Below are positions 1-5,043 of a stretch of 5,616 bases of DNA, one piece after another (position 1 is the first letter of the stretch; each line of letters opens with the position of its first letter). The translations under genes were made by a program, and so were the position numbers. Origin of the DNA: a bacterium (GTDB taxonomy: Bacteria; Bacillota_I; Bacilli_A; RF39; UBA660); the NCBI GenBank assembly GCA_004560915.1, contig SFTR01000077.1:1-5616 (forward strand), in the 5' to 3' direction. Under the pieces are notes generated by a model. The model worked only from the letters and a program-made list of their open reading frames with translations. It searched no databases and was not told where the DNA came from.

Positions 1-1
1 A

Positions 2-118
2 CCGCATACAGCCATTACCGAAAAAAAGCGTATAAAATTGGTAATTGACAAAAAGGGTAATGATATGGAACACAGAATCCTCCATACTGATATAAATTGT
101 TTTTCAAAGAATGCTTGA
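2..118 (+). CDS. C-terminal end of an unidentified protein (partial, 5' end outside window)
   Basis: The frame beginning at position 2 is open for 38 codons and ends at TGA 116-118. The translation is hydrophilic and basic at first (around EKKRIKLVIDKKGND) and ends in NCFSKNA, which looks like a genuine protein tail rather than random A/T-rich reading. There is no start codon with a ribosome binding site in this stretch, so it would be the end of a gene entering from the left. The family cannot be recognised from so short a piece. The recombinase or relaxase of the mobile region is a possibility, but nothing in the residues proves it. The next promoter starts 10 bases after the stop, which fits a gene end here. 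Confidence 0.4.
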   Translation, partial: PHTAITEKKRIKLVIDKKGNDMEHRILHTDINCFSKNA

Positions 119-127
119 TACTATTCA

Positions 128-156
128 TTGATAAGATATCTATAAGAGGATATAAT
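128..156 (+). promoter_or_regulatory. Sigma-A promoter for the 460-residue orphan gene
   Basis: TTGATA (128-133) and TATAAT (151-156) are separated by exactly 17 bases: five of six and six of six matches to the vegetative consensus. Transcription would begin near 163, giving a leader of about 85 bases before the ATG at 248. The spacer contains the 8-base palindrome AGATATCT (134-141) directly after the -35 box, which could be a repressor site. The leader also has ATTGGT twice (169-174 and 188-193 approximately), but no clear hairpin. Confidence 0.6.
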
Positions 157-247
157 TATTGTACATAATTGGTGAAAATCATATTTATTGGTTAAGATTG
201 TATAGATATAAATTGAGATGATCACGGGGATATGAAAGGAGTCAATA

Positions 248-1630
248 ATGGATACAGAATTATATAGAACCTATATATATTTTTATTTGTTAAGACAAGA
301 AAATCATGATTATTTGCATTTTTATAATAGTATTAAAGATTTAGTCGATCGAAAACGGTATGATGACAGTGTAGATTATTTATTCTTGTGTATAAAAACG
401 GTCTTACAGGAAACTTCTTTGTTTCCATCAACATTTTTGACAAGTGGATTATGGGAAGAATTTATTTATGAAATGACTTTTGATATATATCGAATAATAG
501 ATGCATTCTTAAAAAGAAATGAAAAGGGTACAATAGCTGATAAGTGTAAAAAATATAATGATTTTTATGGACTTTCACAAGAGTCGATTTCTCTTGAAAA
601 AGATTTAAGCGAGGGAAAAAGAGATTTAAAAAAGGATCATCTGTCTTTGACAATTATGGGACAAAGAAATAAGAAGGTAGCAACATATATAGCGACTTTA
701 AATGATAATATTAGATATATAAATAAAGATTTCAAAGATACTACCCAGGTAAGATTACCTGATCTTGATTATGTGTTTAATATTAAGTACTATCATAAAT
801 TTATTTATAGTGTGTCGCAGCAACAAAAGGGCATACTTGTTAGTAACTATTATAAGCTTATAGAAAAGGAATTCTCTAAAAAAGGAGAATCACCTAGTTT
901 TTTGAATGAATATTCCTTTTATTTATTAGAATACCTACATTATCCAATTCAATACTTTAATTGTGTTTGTTCATATTGTGAATTATTTAGAGATGAAGGA
1001 ATTAATAAACAGGTTTTCCCGTTGTTCTTGTTTACAAAATTATTTGATCATCACTATAAAAGCATAACAAAGTTTATCATAGGTGAATTTAAGCAGGATT
1101 TAAAAGAAATTTATGATAGAAATACGTCAAGTAAAATAATACATATTGTATTCACAAGTCAACAAATGGTTGATTATTGGTGTCCAATAATTAAATATAC
1201 ACTGCTATCTATTATAGTAAATCAATATCATCCAGATTTAATTAAAGTAAGGACTATTCTGGAAGAATATATTGAACAGCACTTAGATCAACAATATACT
1301 TATATTAATGAACTGAGAAATTCGATGACACAAATAAAGAATACGAAGTATCCTAAAAAAAATAGTAATAAAGAGACAGGGATACTTGAAACAGTTCGTA
1401 AACATGATATAAAAAATTCATTTATCTATGCAGTAAGTAAATTGTTTTATTTGGAAGAGTTTCCTTCTTTTTTTTCAAGATATCCATATTCGATAAATAA
1501 AAATACAAACGATTCACTTCGATTAGATTGTAATATCTTTAATAAGGATGATTTTAAAAAATTCTTTGGTCAATATTATTATAATAGAGAAAGACAATAT
1601 AGAGATTCAATGATTAAAGAAATAGTATAG
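248..1630 (+). CDS. Orphan 460-residue protein of unknown function
   Basis: I do not recognise this protein. The start is ATG 248, preceded by AAAGGAG (234-240) at 7 bases' spacing; the stop is TAG 1628-1630. It has no signal peptide and no convincing membrane helix, so it is probably cytosolic. It is very rich in Tyr, Phe, Lys and Asn and looks mostly helical. Visible marks are a highly charged stretch at residues 117-131, a Cys cluster CVCSYC (C239, C241, C244), a hydrophobic helix near 312-325, a Lys/Asn-rich linker around 362-377, and a basic-aromatic C-terminus (FFGQYYYNRERQYRD, about 439-453). No nuclease, ATPase, HTH or protease motif stands out. It stands alone, with its own promoter, facing the mobilization operon. 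An accessory or defence-type cargo gene is possible but is inference from location only. Confidence 0.8.
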   Translation: MDTELYRTYIYFYLLRQENHDYLHFYNSIKDLVDRKRYDDSVDYLFLCIKTVLQETSLFPSTFLTSGLWEEFIYEMTFDIYRIIDAFLKRNEKGTIADKCKKYNDFYGLSQESISLEKDLSEGKRDLKKDHLSLTIMGQRNKKVATYIATLNDNIRYINKDFKDTTQVRLPDLDYVFNIKYYHKFIYSVSQQQKGILVSNYYKLIEKEFSKKGESPSFLNEYSFYLLEYLHYPIQYFNCVCSYCELFRDEGINKQVFPLFLFTKLFDHHYKSITKFIIGEFKQDLKEIYDRNTSSKIIHIVFTSQQMVDYWCPIIKYTLLSIIVNQYHPDLIKVRTILEEYIEQHLDQQYTYINELRNSMTQIKNTKYPKKNSNKETGILETVRKHDIKNSFIYAVSKLFYLEEFPSFFSRYPYSINKNTNDSLRLDCNIFNKDDFKKFFGQYYYNRERQYRDSMIKEIV

Positions 1631-1688
1631 TAGGGAAAAATCATAAAAAAATATATAATATATAATGTCAAAAATTCCACTTAATAAG

Positions 1689-1746
1689 AATTAGAAGCAG
1701 ATCCATGCAGTCGAGGATTAGATGTAGGCATTGGATCTTGCTTCTA
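1689..1746. repeat. Bulged inverted repeat between convergent genes
   Basis: TAGAAGCAGATCCA (1692-1705) is matched by TGGATCTTGCTTCTA (1732-1746), complementary except for one extra T. The pairing can extend inwards through ATGC/GCAT (1705-1708 with 1728-1731) with a second bulged T, giving about 17 pairs and a loop of about 19 bases. It sits between the stop of the 460-residue gene (1630) and the stop of the minus-strand operon (1820), where a shared terminator is expected. However, no T-run follows the stem on either strand, so a classical intrinsic terminator is not well supported. Alternatives are an mRNA 3'-end stabiliser, a small structured RNA, or a recombination/replication site of the mobile element. 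Confidence 0.6.
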
Positions 1747-1819
1747 CGATTGTGTTGTATATTATCATTTAATATAGAATATAATTCAAATCATGATATT
1801 GATATAGTTAAGTAAGTGA

Positions 1820-2014
1820 TTAAGAAGTCCTTGATCTAGAAGCGACGTATTCGATTAAAGATTGCTTTGGGATTTTCCAATCCTTTCCTTCTTTAAATGC
1901 AGTAATGCTTTGATTACGTACTAACTTATATGCATATGTGGTACTGAGTCTTAATGCCTCTGCCAATTCTTCTACGGTTAATATATCGTCAAATCTTTCA
2001 AACATATTACTCAC
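1820..2014 (-). CDS. Excisionase-type helix-turn-helix protein (64 aa)
   Basis: This small DNA-binding protein is of the excisionase/MerR-like HTH class, which bends DNA at element ends or represses transcription. Residues 11-57 follow the family pattern: ILTVEELAEALRLS (first helix), TTYAYKLVRNQ (recognition helix), then a wing with KEGKDWKIPKQSLIEYV. The length is typical for such proteins. The start is GTG 2014-2012, which overlaps the end of the relaxase gene by 8 bases, so the two are probably translationally coupled. An ATG at 2005-2003, three codons in, with GGTGAG just upstream, is an equally possible start. It is the last gene of the minus-strand operon. Excisionases usually sit next to an integrase; here none follows, so it may act as a regulator of the operon or with an integrase elsewhere. 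Confidence 0.8.
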   Translation of the reverse strand: MSNMFERFDDILTVEELAEALRLSTTYAYKLVRNQSITAFKEGKDWKIPKQSLIEYVASRSRTS

Positions 2015-2501
2015 CAGCTTTCCAGTTTATTATTAAATGAATTCCATAATCTTTTGTCATATCCTGAATAAATTTTATATAGGAATCCATTTTTTCCTTG
2101 ATAAGAGGTGTGTTGTTTATCAGAAAACTTGTTGTAGATACAAAAAAATGGAAATGGAGATGTTTCGTATCTGTATGGCAAGAATAAAAAATTTGATATT
2201 CAGAAGCAAATGTTTTTGCAATCATATCAGCTAATCTAAATTTTTGATCGGAAATATGTTTATCAGGAAAAGATAAAATGAGTTGCCATAAGGCTTTATC
2301 TATCTTTGTAGGATTTGAGGTTCTTATATATTGTAATTGGTCAATAATATTTTTATATGTTGGAGGCCAGATGCCATAACAAAATATAGGGAGTGTTTGA
2401 TTATTGTTTAGTCTGAATGCATAAGTTACTATATTGGAAAATACATCTTCATTTTCATATGTTTTATCTATAATATGTAATTCTGGGTTAATCAATGTCA
2501 A
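2007..2501 (-). CDS. Miniature relaxase / mobilization nuclease (164 aa)
   Basis: This is a candidate DNA-nicking enzyme of the relaxase superfamily (HUH endonucleases), which cuts one strand at the origin of transfer and stays attached through a tyrosine. The decisive motif is HTDTKHLHFHF (H109, D111, H114, H116, H118), matching the metal-binding HxDxxHxHxH motif of MobP/MobV-like relaxases. Before it, LWQLILSFPD (71-80) resembles the relaxase core strand that ends in SF. NIVTYAFR (23-30) resembles the N-terminal motif I, making Y27 the best candidate nucleophile. The protein ends about 45 residues after the His motif, so it is a bare nuclease domain with no C-terminal extension, far shorter than usual relaxases (300 or more residues). 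The start is TTG 2501-2499: the frame is closed by a stop directly upstream, and AGGA lies 6 bases before it. It overlaps the upstream gene by 14 bases and the downstream gene by 8. Confidence 0.8.
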   Translation of the reverse strand: MTLINPELHIIDKTYENEDVFSNIVTYAFRLNNNQTLPIFCYGIWPPTYKNIIDQLQYIRTSNPTKIDKALWQLILSFPDKHISDQKFRLADMIAKTFASEYQIFYSCHTDTKHLHFHFFVSTTSFLINNTPLIKEKMDSYIKFIQDMTKDYGIHLIINWKAGE

Positions 2502-2757
2502 TCACCATCCTAATTATTTCTTCTTTTGTAAATTTGTTTTTATGGGAAGCATTTATTTTATTGCATAGCTCATTCTTAACCATATTCTTATAGATTTTTA
2601 CAGCATAGGAAGAAGCAGCAGCTTCACCAAAGAGAGCCTCTCTCATGACGGTTGTTTTACTTACATTATTTTCTAAGGCTACCTGTGTGATATAGGTATC
2701 TTGTTGGTCTGTTATTCTTAATTTTACATTTTTAGGGTAATTGTTCTTCTTTTTCAT
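2488..2757 (-). CDS. Ribbon-helix-helix MobC-like relaxosome accessory protein (89 aa)
   Basis: This is likely the DNA-binding partner that helps the relaxase find and open the transfer origin, and it may also repress the operon. After a basic N-terminus (KKKNNYPKNV), residues 11-43 show the ribbon-helix-helix pattern: a short strand KLRIT, helix QQDTYITQVALENN, then VSKTTVMREALFG, as at the start of MobC-like proteins. The C-terminal half (44-89) is helical and charged and lacks the NLNQIA-type motif of classical MobC, so the family assignment is by N-terminus and context. I chose ATG 2757-2755; an in-frame TTG three codons upstream (2766) is also possible because AAAGGAAAGGA lies just before it. 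It is the first gene of the operon and overlaps the relaxase by 14 bases, as expected for subunits made together. Confidence 0.7.
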   Translation of the reverse strand: MKKKNNYPKNVKLRITDQQDTYITQVALENNVSKTTVMREALFGEAAASSYAVKIYKNMVKNELCNKINASHKNKFTKEEIIRMVIDID

Positions 2758-2952
2758 AAGTATCAATCCTTTCCTTTATTAATATCATTATTTTTATGTA
2801 TGATTATTATTTATTATTGATTATCAGTTAGTGGTTAATAACCTTATATTTTATTAAATTATATATATATTAGTATTTATATATATATTTATTTATATTA
2901 TTATCTATAATATATTTAAATTATATTTATATTACTATGACATATCTTTAGC

Positions 2953-3070
2953 AGGTAACCGTAACCTATCGTACAATTGCTTATGCTGTCTTCAAAAGGC
3001 GCAATGCCGTATTTAAGAAAAACAGTATAAAAAATTTGTACCACAGATTATTTAGGTTACCTTGGTAACT
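2953..3070. repeat. Nested inverted repeats; candidate origin of transfer (oriT)
   Basis: Several arm pairs share nearly one centre (about 3003-3010): GTAACCTA 2961-2968 with TAGGTTAC 3053-3060; GTACAA 2971-2976 with TTGTAC 3036-3041; CTGT 2986-2989 with ACAG 3022-3025; GGC 2998-3000 with GCC 3006-3008. An alternative outer pairing is AGGTAACC 2953-2960 with GGTTACCT 3055-3062. Together they could fold into one long, imperfect cruciform or single-strand hairpin. The block is richer in G/C than its surroundings and lies about 200 bases upstream of the relaxase operon, where oriT is usually found. No known nic sequence is recognisable, so the oriT assignment is inference. A regulatory region, a single-strand origin or a structured RNA remain possible. 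Confidence 0.45.
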
Positions 3071-3144
3071 ACGTTTTTATTATTTGTTAGTTGTTTTTGT
3101 AAAATTTTATTAGATGGTATTAATTGCAATAATAATAATAGATA

Positions 3145-3173
3145 TTGTCAGAAATATTTATAAATGATAAAAT
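3145..3173 (+). promoter_or_regulatory. Sigma-A promoter for the 141-residue gene
   Basis: TTGTCA (3145-3150) and TAAAAT (3168-3173) are exactly 17 bases apart, each five of six matches to consensus. A TG at 3165-3166 one base before the -10 box makes it an extended -10 promoter. The predicted transcription start, around 3180, falls at the first base of the inverted repeat GGACAATTT, so the mRNA would begin with one arm of a stem. Confidence 0.55.
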
Positions 3174-3180
3174 ATATATA

Positions 3181-3268
3181 GGACAATTTTGAAATCAAAA
3201 AACAAAATATCAAAATTAAAAATGCTACATTATTAAATTGTCCGACTATAGTTATTTTTTATAGGAGG
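3181..3268 (+). promoter_or_regulatory. Structured mRNA leader with terminal inverted repeat and ribosome binding site
   Basis: GGACAATTT (3181-3189) and AAATTGTCC (3235-3243) are perfect 9-bp complements separated by 45 bases. Inside lies a small hairpin TTTTGA-AA-TCAAAA (3187-3200), which competes with the left arm. After the large stem, CTATA (3246-3250) can pair with TATAG (3260-3264), whose end overlaps the first bases of the Shine-Dalgarno AGGAGG (3263-3268). The whole leader thus has mutually exclusive folds near the ribosome binding site, or the long arms are a DNA operator at the transcription start. No known riboswitch family is recognised. Confidence 0.45.
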
Positions 3269-3274
3269 ATTTGT

Positions 3275-3700
3275 ATGTTAAGAAAAAATGATGTAAGAGT
3301 TATTTCAAAATTAGGTCCTGTGGACTATAAGGAAATTTGTAATGCGGAATATTTAATGTATGATGCAGGAGGATGTTTAATTATTGACTTAATGACTAAT
3401 CATATTAGTTGGGAAGAGTTATCTAAAGTTGATCAGATGTTGAAATCTGGTGCATCCATTTTGGTACTTCCGACGGAAGAAAGCTTGTATCCATACGGAA
3501 AGATGTTACGCGAATGTGCAGAAATGTTGGAAGAAGAATTTGAAGTTGATCTTTCAATATATAGTAGACCACAAGTAATCAAAAGACGAATGCGAGAAGA
3601 AGGGCTTATTTGTAATTTTTATGATTATCAAGATGAAGTCCGGACAGAAGCATTAAAGAAGTGGTTTATTGAGCATAATATCTACACAATTATAGTCTAA
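3275..3700 (+). CDS. Orphan 141-residue protein, probably alpha/beta fold
   Basis: I do not recognise the family. The start ATG 3275 has a full AGGAGG at 6 bases' spacing, and the stop TAA is followed within a few bases by a terminator, so it is a well-defined single-gene unit. The protein is acidic and soluble. Predicted elements alternate strand and helix: strand GGCLIIDLMT (32-41), helix SWEELSKVDQMLKSG (45-59), strand ASILVLPT (60-67), a long helix YGKMLRECAEMLEEEF (74-89), strand VDLSIYS (91-97), a basic helix VIKRRMREEG (101-110), a helix EVRTEALKKWFIEHN (121-135) and a final strand IYTIIV. This looks like a small three-layer or Rossmann-like domain, but no nucleotide-binding glycine loop is evident. 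It lies between the mobilization region and a repressor gene that faces it, so it may be element cargo or a control protein. Confidence 0.75.
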   Translation: MLRKNDVRVISKLGPVDYKEICNAEYLMYDAGGCLIIDLMTNHISWEELSKVDQMLKSGASILVLPTEESLYPYGKMLRECAEMLEEEFEVDLSIYSRPQVIKRRMREEGLICNFYDYQDEVRTEALKKWFIEHNIYTIIV

Positions 3701-3703
3701 ATG

Positions 3704-3738
3704 AATAAGGCAGGAGAAATATTTTCCTGCCTTATTTT
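3704..3738 (+). terminator. Rho-independent terminator, probably shared by both strands
   Basis: AATAAGGCAGGA (3704-3715) and TCCTGCCTTATT (3725-3736) form a perfect 12-bp stem with a 9-base loop, ending in TTATTTT on the plus strand just after the stop of the 141-residue gene (3700). On the minus strand the stem is followed by CATTTAG, a weaker tail, but it is also the first strong hairpin after the XRE gene ends at 3821. It therefore probably serves both convergent genes. Confidence 0.8.
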
Positions 3739-3820
3739 GAGTGTAAATTAGAAATTACAAGTTTCAATCAATATGTATTTACGAAAGAATAAGAAGTATA
3801 CAAAAGATCCTATAAATTTA

Positions 3821-4141
3821 TTATTGTAGTATACGGATGATATCCAGTATACGTTTTTGAGTATCAAGTTCACATTTTCTCAGTTCTTGTAAAATAGCTC
3901 GTTCTATGGAATTCTGGGGATGTGCATATTCATCGGAAAGTATATAATCTAAAGTAACTTCTAATGCGTTGCAAACTAAAATAAGAGTTGATAAAGAAAT
4001 CTTAACGCGTCCATTCTCAATATTACTGATATGGCTGGTATTTACATTTGCTTGATTGGCAATATATTCTTGGGTCAGTCCCTTTTGCAGACGAATTTCT
4101 TTTATTTTTCTACTGATTCTATCAAAGTTTACTTCGGTCAT
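3821..4141 (-). CDS. XRE-family helix-turn-helix transcriptional regulator (106 aa)
   Basis: This is a small repressor-like DNA-binding protein of the lambda cI / SinR type. The HTH domain covers residues 8-69: ISRKIKEIRLQKG (helix 1), LTQEYIANQAN (helix 2), VNTSHISNIENGRVK (recognition helix and following turn), then LSTLILVCNALEVTLDYILSDE, the standard end of the domain. A helical tail of about 36 residues (ERAILQELRKCELDTQKRILDIIRILQ) probably serves for dimer formation. ATG 4141-4139 is preceded by GAGGTG (4149-4154 on the plus strand) at 7 bases. An ATG one frame off, four bases upstream, is not in frame. It is divergent from the WYL gene, so both may be controlled from the shared 176-base gap, which contains two palindromes. 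Its targets are unknown. Confidence 0.9.
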   Translation of the reverse strand: MTEVNFDRISRKIKEIRLQKGLTQEYIANQANVNTSHISNIENGRVKISLSTLILVCNALEVTLDYILSDEYAHPQNSIERAILQELRKCELDTQKRILDIIRILQ

Positions 4142-4208
4142 TCATTATCACCTCATATATAATATTTCCAATTGTAATATTTTTATAGGAATAGTATAAT
4201 GATGTAAA

Positions 4209-4225
4209 ACTAATAAAATATTAGT
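4209..4225. promoter_or_regulatory. Palindromic candidate operator in the divergent gap
   Basis: ACTAATA-AAA-TATTAGT is a perfect 7-bp dyad with a 3-base centre. It lies about 68 bases upstream of the XRE start and 93 upstream of the WYL start. Symmetric sites of this size suit an XRE dimer acting on its own promoter. The low complexity of the surrounding A/T sequence means chance is not excluded. Confidence 0.35.
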
Positions 4226-4242
4226 AATAAAAATGTTTATAG

Positions 4243-4261
4243 AGTGACAGAATATGTCACT
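4243..4261. promoter_or_regulatory. Palindromic candidate operator of the WYL gene
   Basis: AGTGACA-GAATA-TGTCACT is a perfect 7-bp dyad with a 5-base spacer, containing most of the G/C of this A/T-rich gap. It occupies the place of the -35 box, directly upstream of the extended -10 element TGC-TATAAT at 4268-4276, so a bound dimer would decide whether the promoter fires. WYL regulators often control their own transcription, making this gene the natural candidate, though the XRE protein cannot be excluded. Confidence 0.55.
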
Positions 4262-4267
4262 GTGGGT

Positions 4268-4276
4268 TGCTATAAT
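4268..4276 (+). promoter_or_regulatory. Extended -10 promoter of the WYL gene
   Basis: TGC followed by TATAAT (4271-4276) is a perfect -10 hexamer with the TG extension, which can replace a weak -35. The expected -35 position (about 4248-4253, CAGAAT) matches poorly and lies within the palindrome. Transcription would start near 4283, inside AAAGGAG (4281-4287). That explains why this purine run, which has no start codon at proper spacing, is not a ribosome binding site. Confidence 0.5.
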
Positions 4277-4317
4277 TAATAAAGGAGTATTAATTATAGA
4301 TTTAGTATGAGGCAAGT

Positions 4318-4977
4318 ATGAATAACAAATCAGGGATAAAAAAGACTAGAAGGGTACTGGAAATGTATAGCAGACTAGTACAGGGAGATATTATAAGAAG
4401 TTCTGAGGAAGCATTAAAGTACGGCATTGATACACGGTCAGTAAAACGAGATATTGATGAGTTAAAAAGCTTTTTTGCTGACCAGCGGATGGAAGGAAGG
4501 GATACAAGAAAGGTAATTTACAGTAAATCAGCAAAAGGATATAAGTTGGTGGATGAGATAGAAGATCGGAGAACAGAGTTTCTTACGAATAGTGAGATAC
4601 TTGCGGTCTGTAAGATCTTACTGGAGAGCAGAGCATTTGTAAAAGATGAGATGATGCCAGTAATTGAAAAATTAGTCAGATGTTGTACACCAAAGGAAGA
4701 GATGAACGTTGTTAAACGATTGATTCAAAACGAAAAATTCTATTATCTTGAGCCACATCATGGAAAACGTTTTATCAATGTATTCTGGAAAATCTCAATG
4801 GCTGTTTTAAAGCAGCAATACATAATAATCTGGTATCAAAAATTAAAAAAGAAAGAATTAGTAAAAAGACGGATAAAACCAGTTGGGATTATGTTTTCTG
4901 AATATTATTTTTACTTAATTGCATTTATTGATGACGAAAATGTGTCTATCGATCGAGAGTTTCACATGTTGCCTTGA
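4318..4977 (+). CDS. WYL-domain transcriptional regulator, N-terminal part (219 aa; gene interrupted)
   Basis: This encodes the DNA-binding and WYL parts of a regulator of the HTH-WYL-WCX type. In that family the WYL domain senses a ligand, often nucleic acid or nucleotides, and the protein binds promoter DNA as a dimer. Residues 8-50 form the winged HTH (KKTRRVLEMYSRLVQGD, then SVKRDIDELKSFF), and IYSKSAKGYKL (67-77) is the wing. The WYL domain follows at about 155-203, ending with EYYFYLIAF in place of the classical WYL-containing strand. The start ATG 4318 has GAGG 5 bases upstream, and a stop lies in frame just before. After IDDENV the sequence departs from the family and meets TGA at 4975-4977. 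Intact proteins run on for about 110 residues, and that remainder is found downstream in the same frame. It may be a pseudogene half or one piece of a split regulator. Confidence 0.85.
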   Translation: MNNKSGIKKTRRVLEMYSRLVQGDIIRSSEEALKYGIDTRSVKRDIDELKSFFADQRMEGRDTRKVIYSKSAKGYKLVDEIEDRRTEFLTNSEILAVCKILLESRAFVKDEMMPVIEKLVRCCTPKEEMNVVKRLIQNEKFYYLEPHHGKRFINVFWKISMAVLKQQYIIIWYQKLKKKELVKRRIKPVGIMFSEYYFYLIAFIDDENVSIDREFHMLP

Positions 4978-5043
4978 ATTGGTGATTAAGCATCCTCAGG
5001 TTTTCTCCCTTTCCGCAAGGAGGGGCTGGCGGTGGGAACACAC
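4945..5043 (+). other. GC-rich foreign or scrambled segment interrupting the WYL gene
   Basis: Between IDDENV (ending 4944) and the recognisable DENFYVPY of the C-terminal domain (from 5044) lie 99 bases that do not code for the conserved linker, which in the family contains an IYRIDRI-type stretch. A trace, SIDRE (4945-4959), may be left of it. In frame there are two stops (TGA 4975, TAA 4987). The part from 4991 to 5040 is far richer in G/C than anything else in the window and carries AAGGAGGGG plus an imperfect hairpin (about 5005-5025). The total length stays a multiple of three and close to that of the missing linker, as after a local replacement rather than a simple frameshift. Confidence 0.5.

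Larger units (their letters stand above)
2767..3274. other. Gene-free structured region between the mobilization operon and the 141-aa gene
   Basis: These roughly 500 bases hold no credible gene on either strand. From left to right they contain the ribosome binding site of the minus operon, the small dyad GGTTA-A-TAACC (2833-2843), an almost pure A/T tract (2844-2940, four G/C in 97 bases), a nested-dyad block (2953-3070), an A/T-rich stretch with ATA repeats, and the promoter and leader of the plus-strand gene (3145-3274). No strong promoter for the minus operon could be picked out of the A/T background. Position beside a relaxase operon makes this the natural place for an origin of transfer. 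Confidence 0.6.

Noticed and set aside
89..215. Direct repeat GATATAAATTG (89-99 and 205-215)
   Set aside because: It is 11 A/T-rich bases in A/T-rich DNA, not placed at element or promoter boundaries; chance is a sufficient explanation.
462..653. A minus-strand frame inside the 460-aa gene
   Set aside because: It is a shadow of the longer frame, with no ribosome binding site and no domain signal.
2037..2234. A plus-strand frame opposite the relaxase gene
   Set aside because: It is antisense to the conserved His motif region and has no ribosome binding site.
2007..2501. IS200/IS605-type (Y1) transposase as the identity of the small HUH protein
   Set aside because: The His motif is HxDxxHxHxH as in mobilization relaxases, not the NHxH motif of Y1 transposases, and the partner gene is MobC-like.
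2767..3274. CRISPR array or iteron-type replication origin in the gene-free region
   Set aside because: The repeats are few, short and irregularly spaced, and no replication initiator or cas gene is present in the window.
4281..4287. AAAGGAG as a ribosome binding site for an earlier start of the WYL gene
   Set aside because: There is no start codon at suitable spacing, the WYL frame has a TAG at 4303-4305, and the motif falls at the predicted transcription start.
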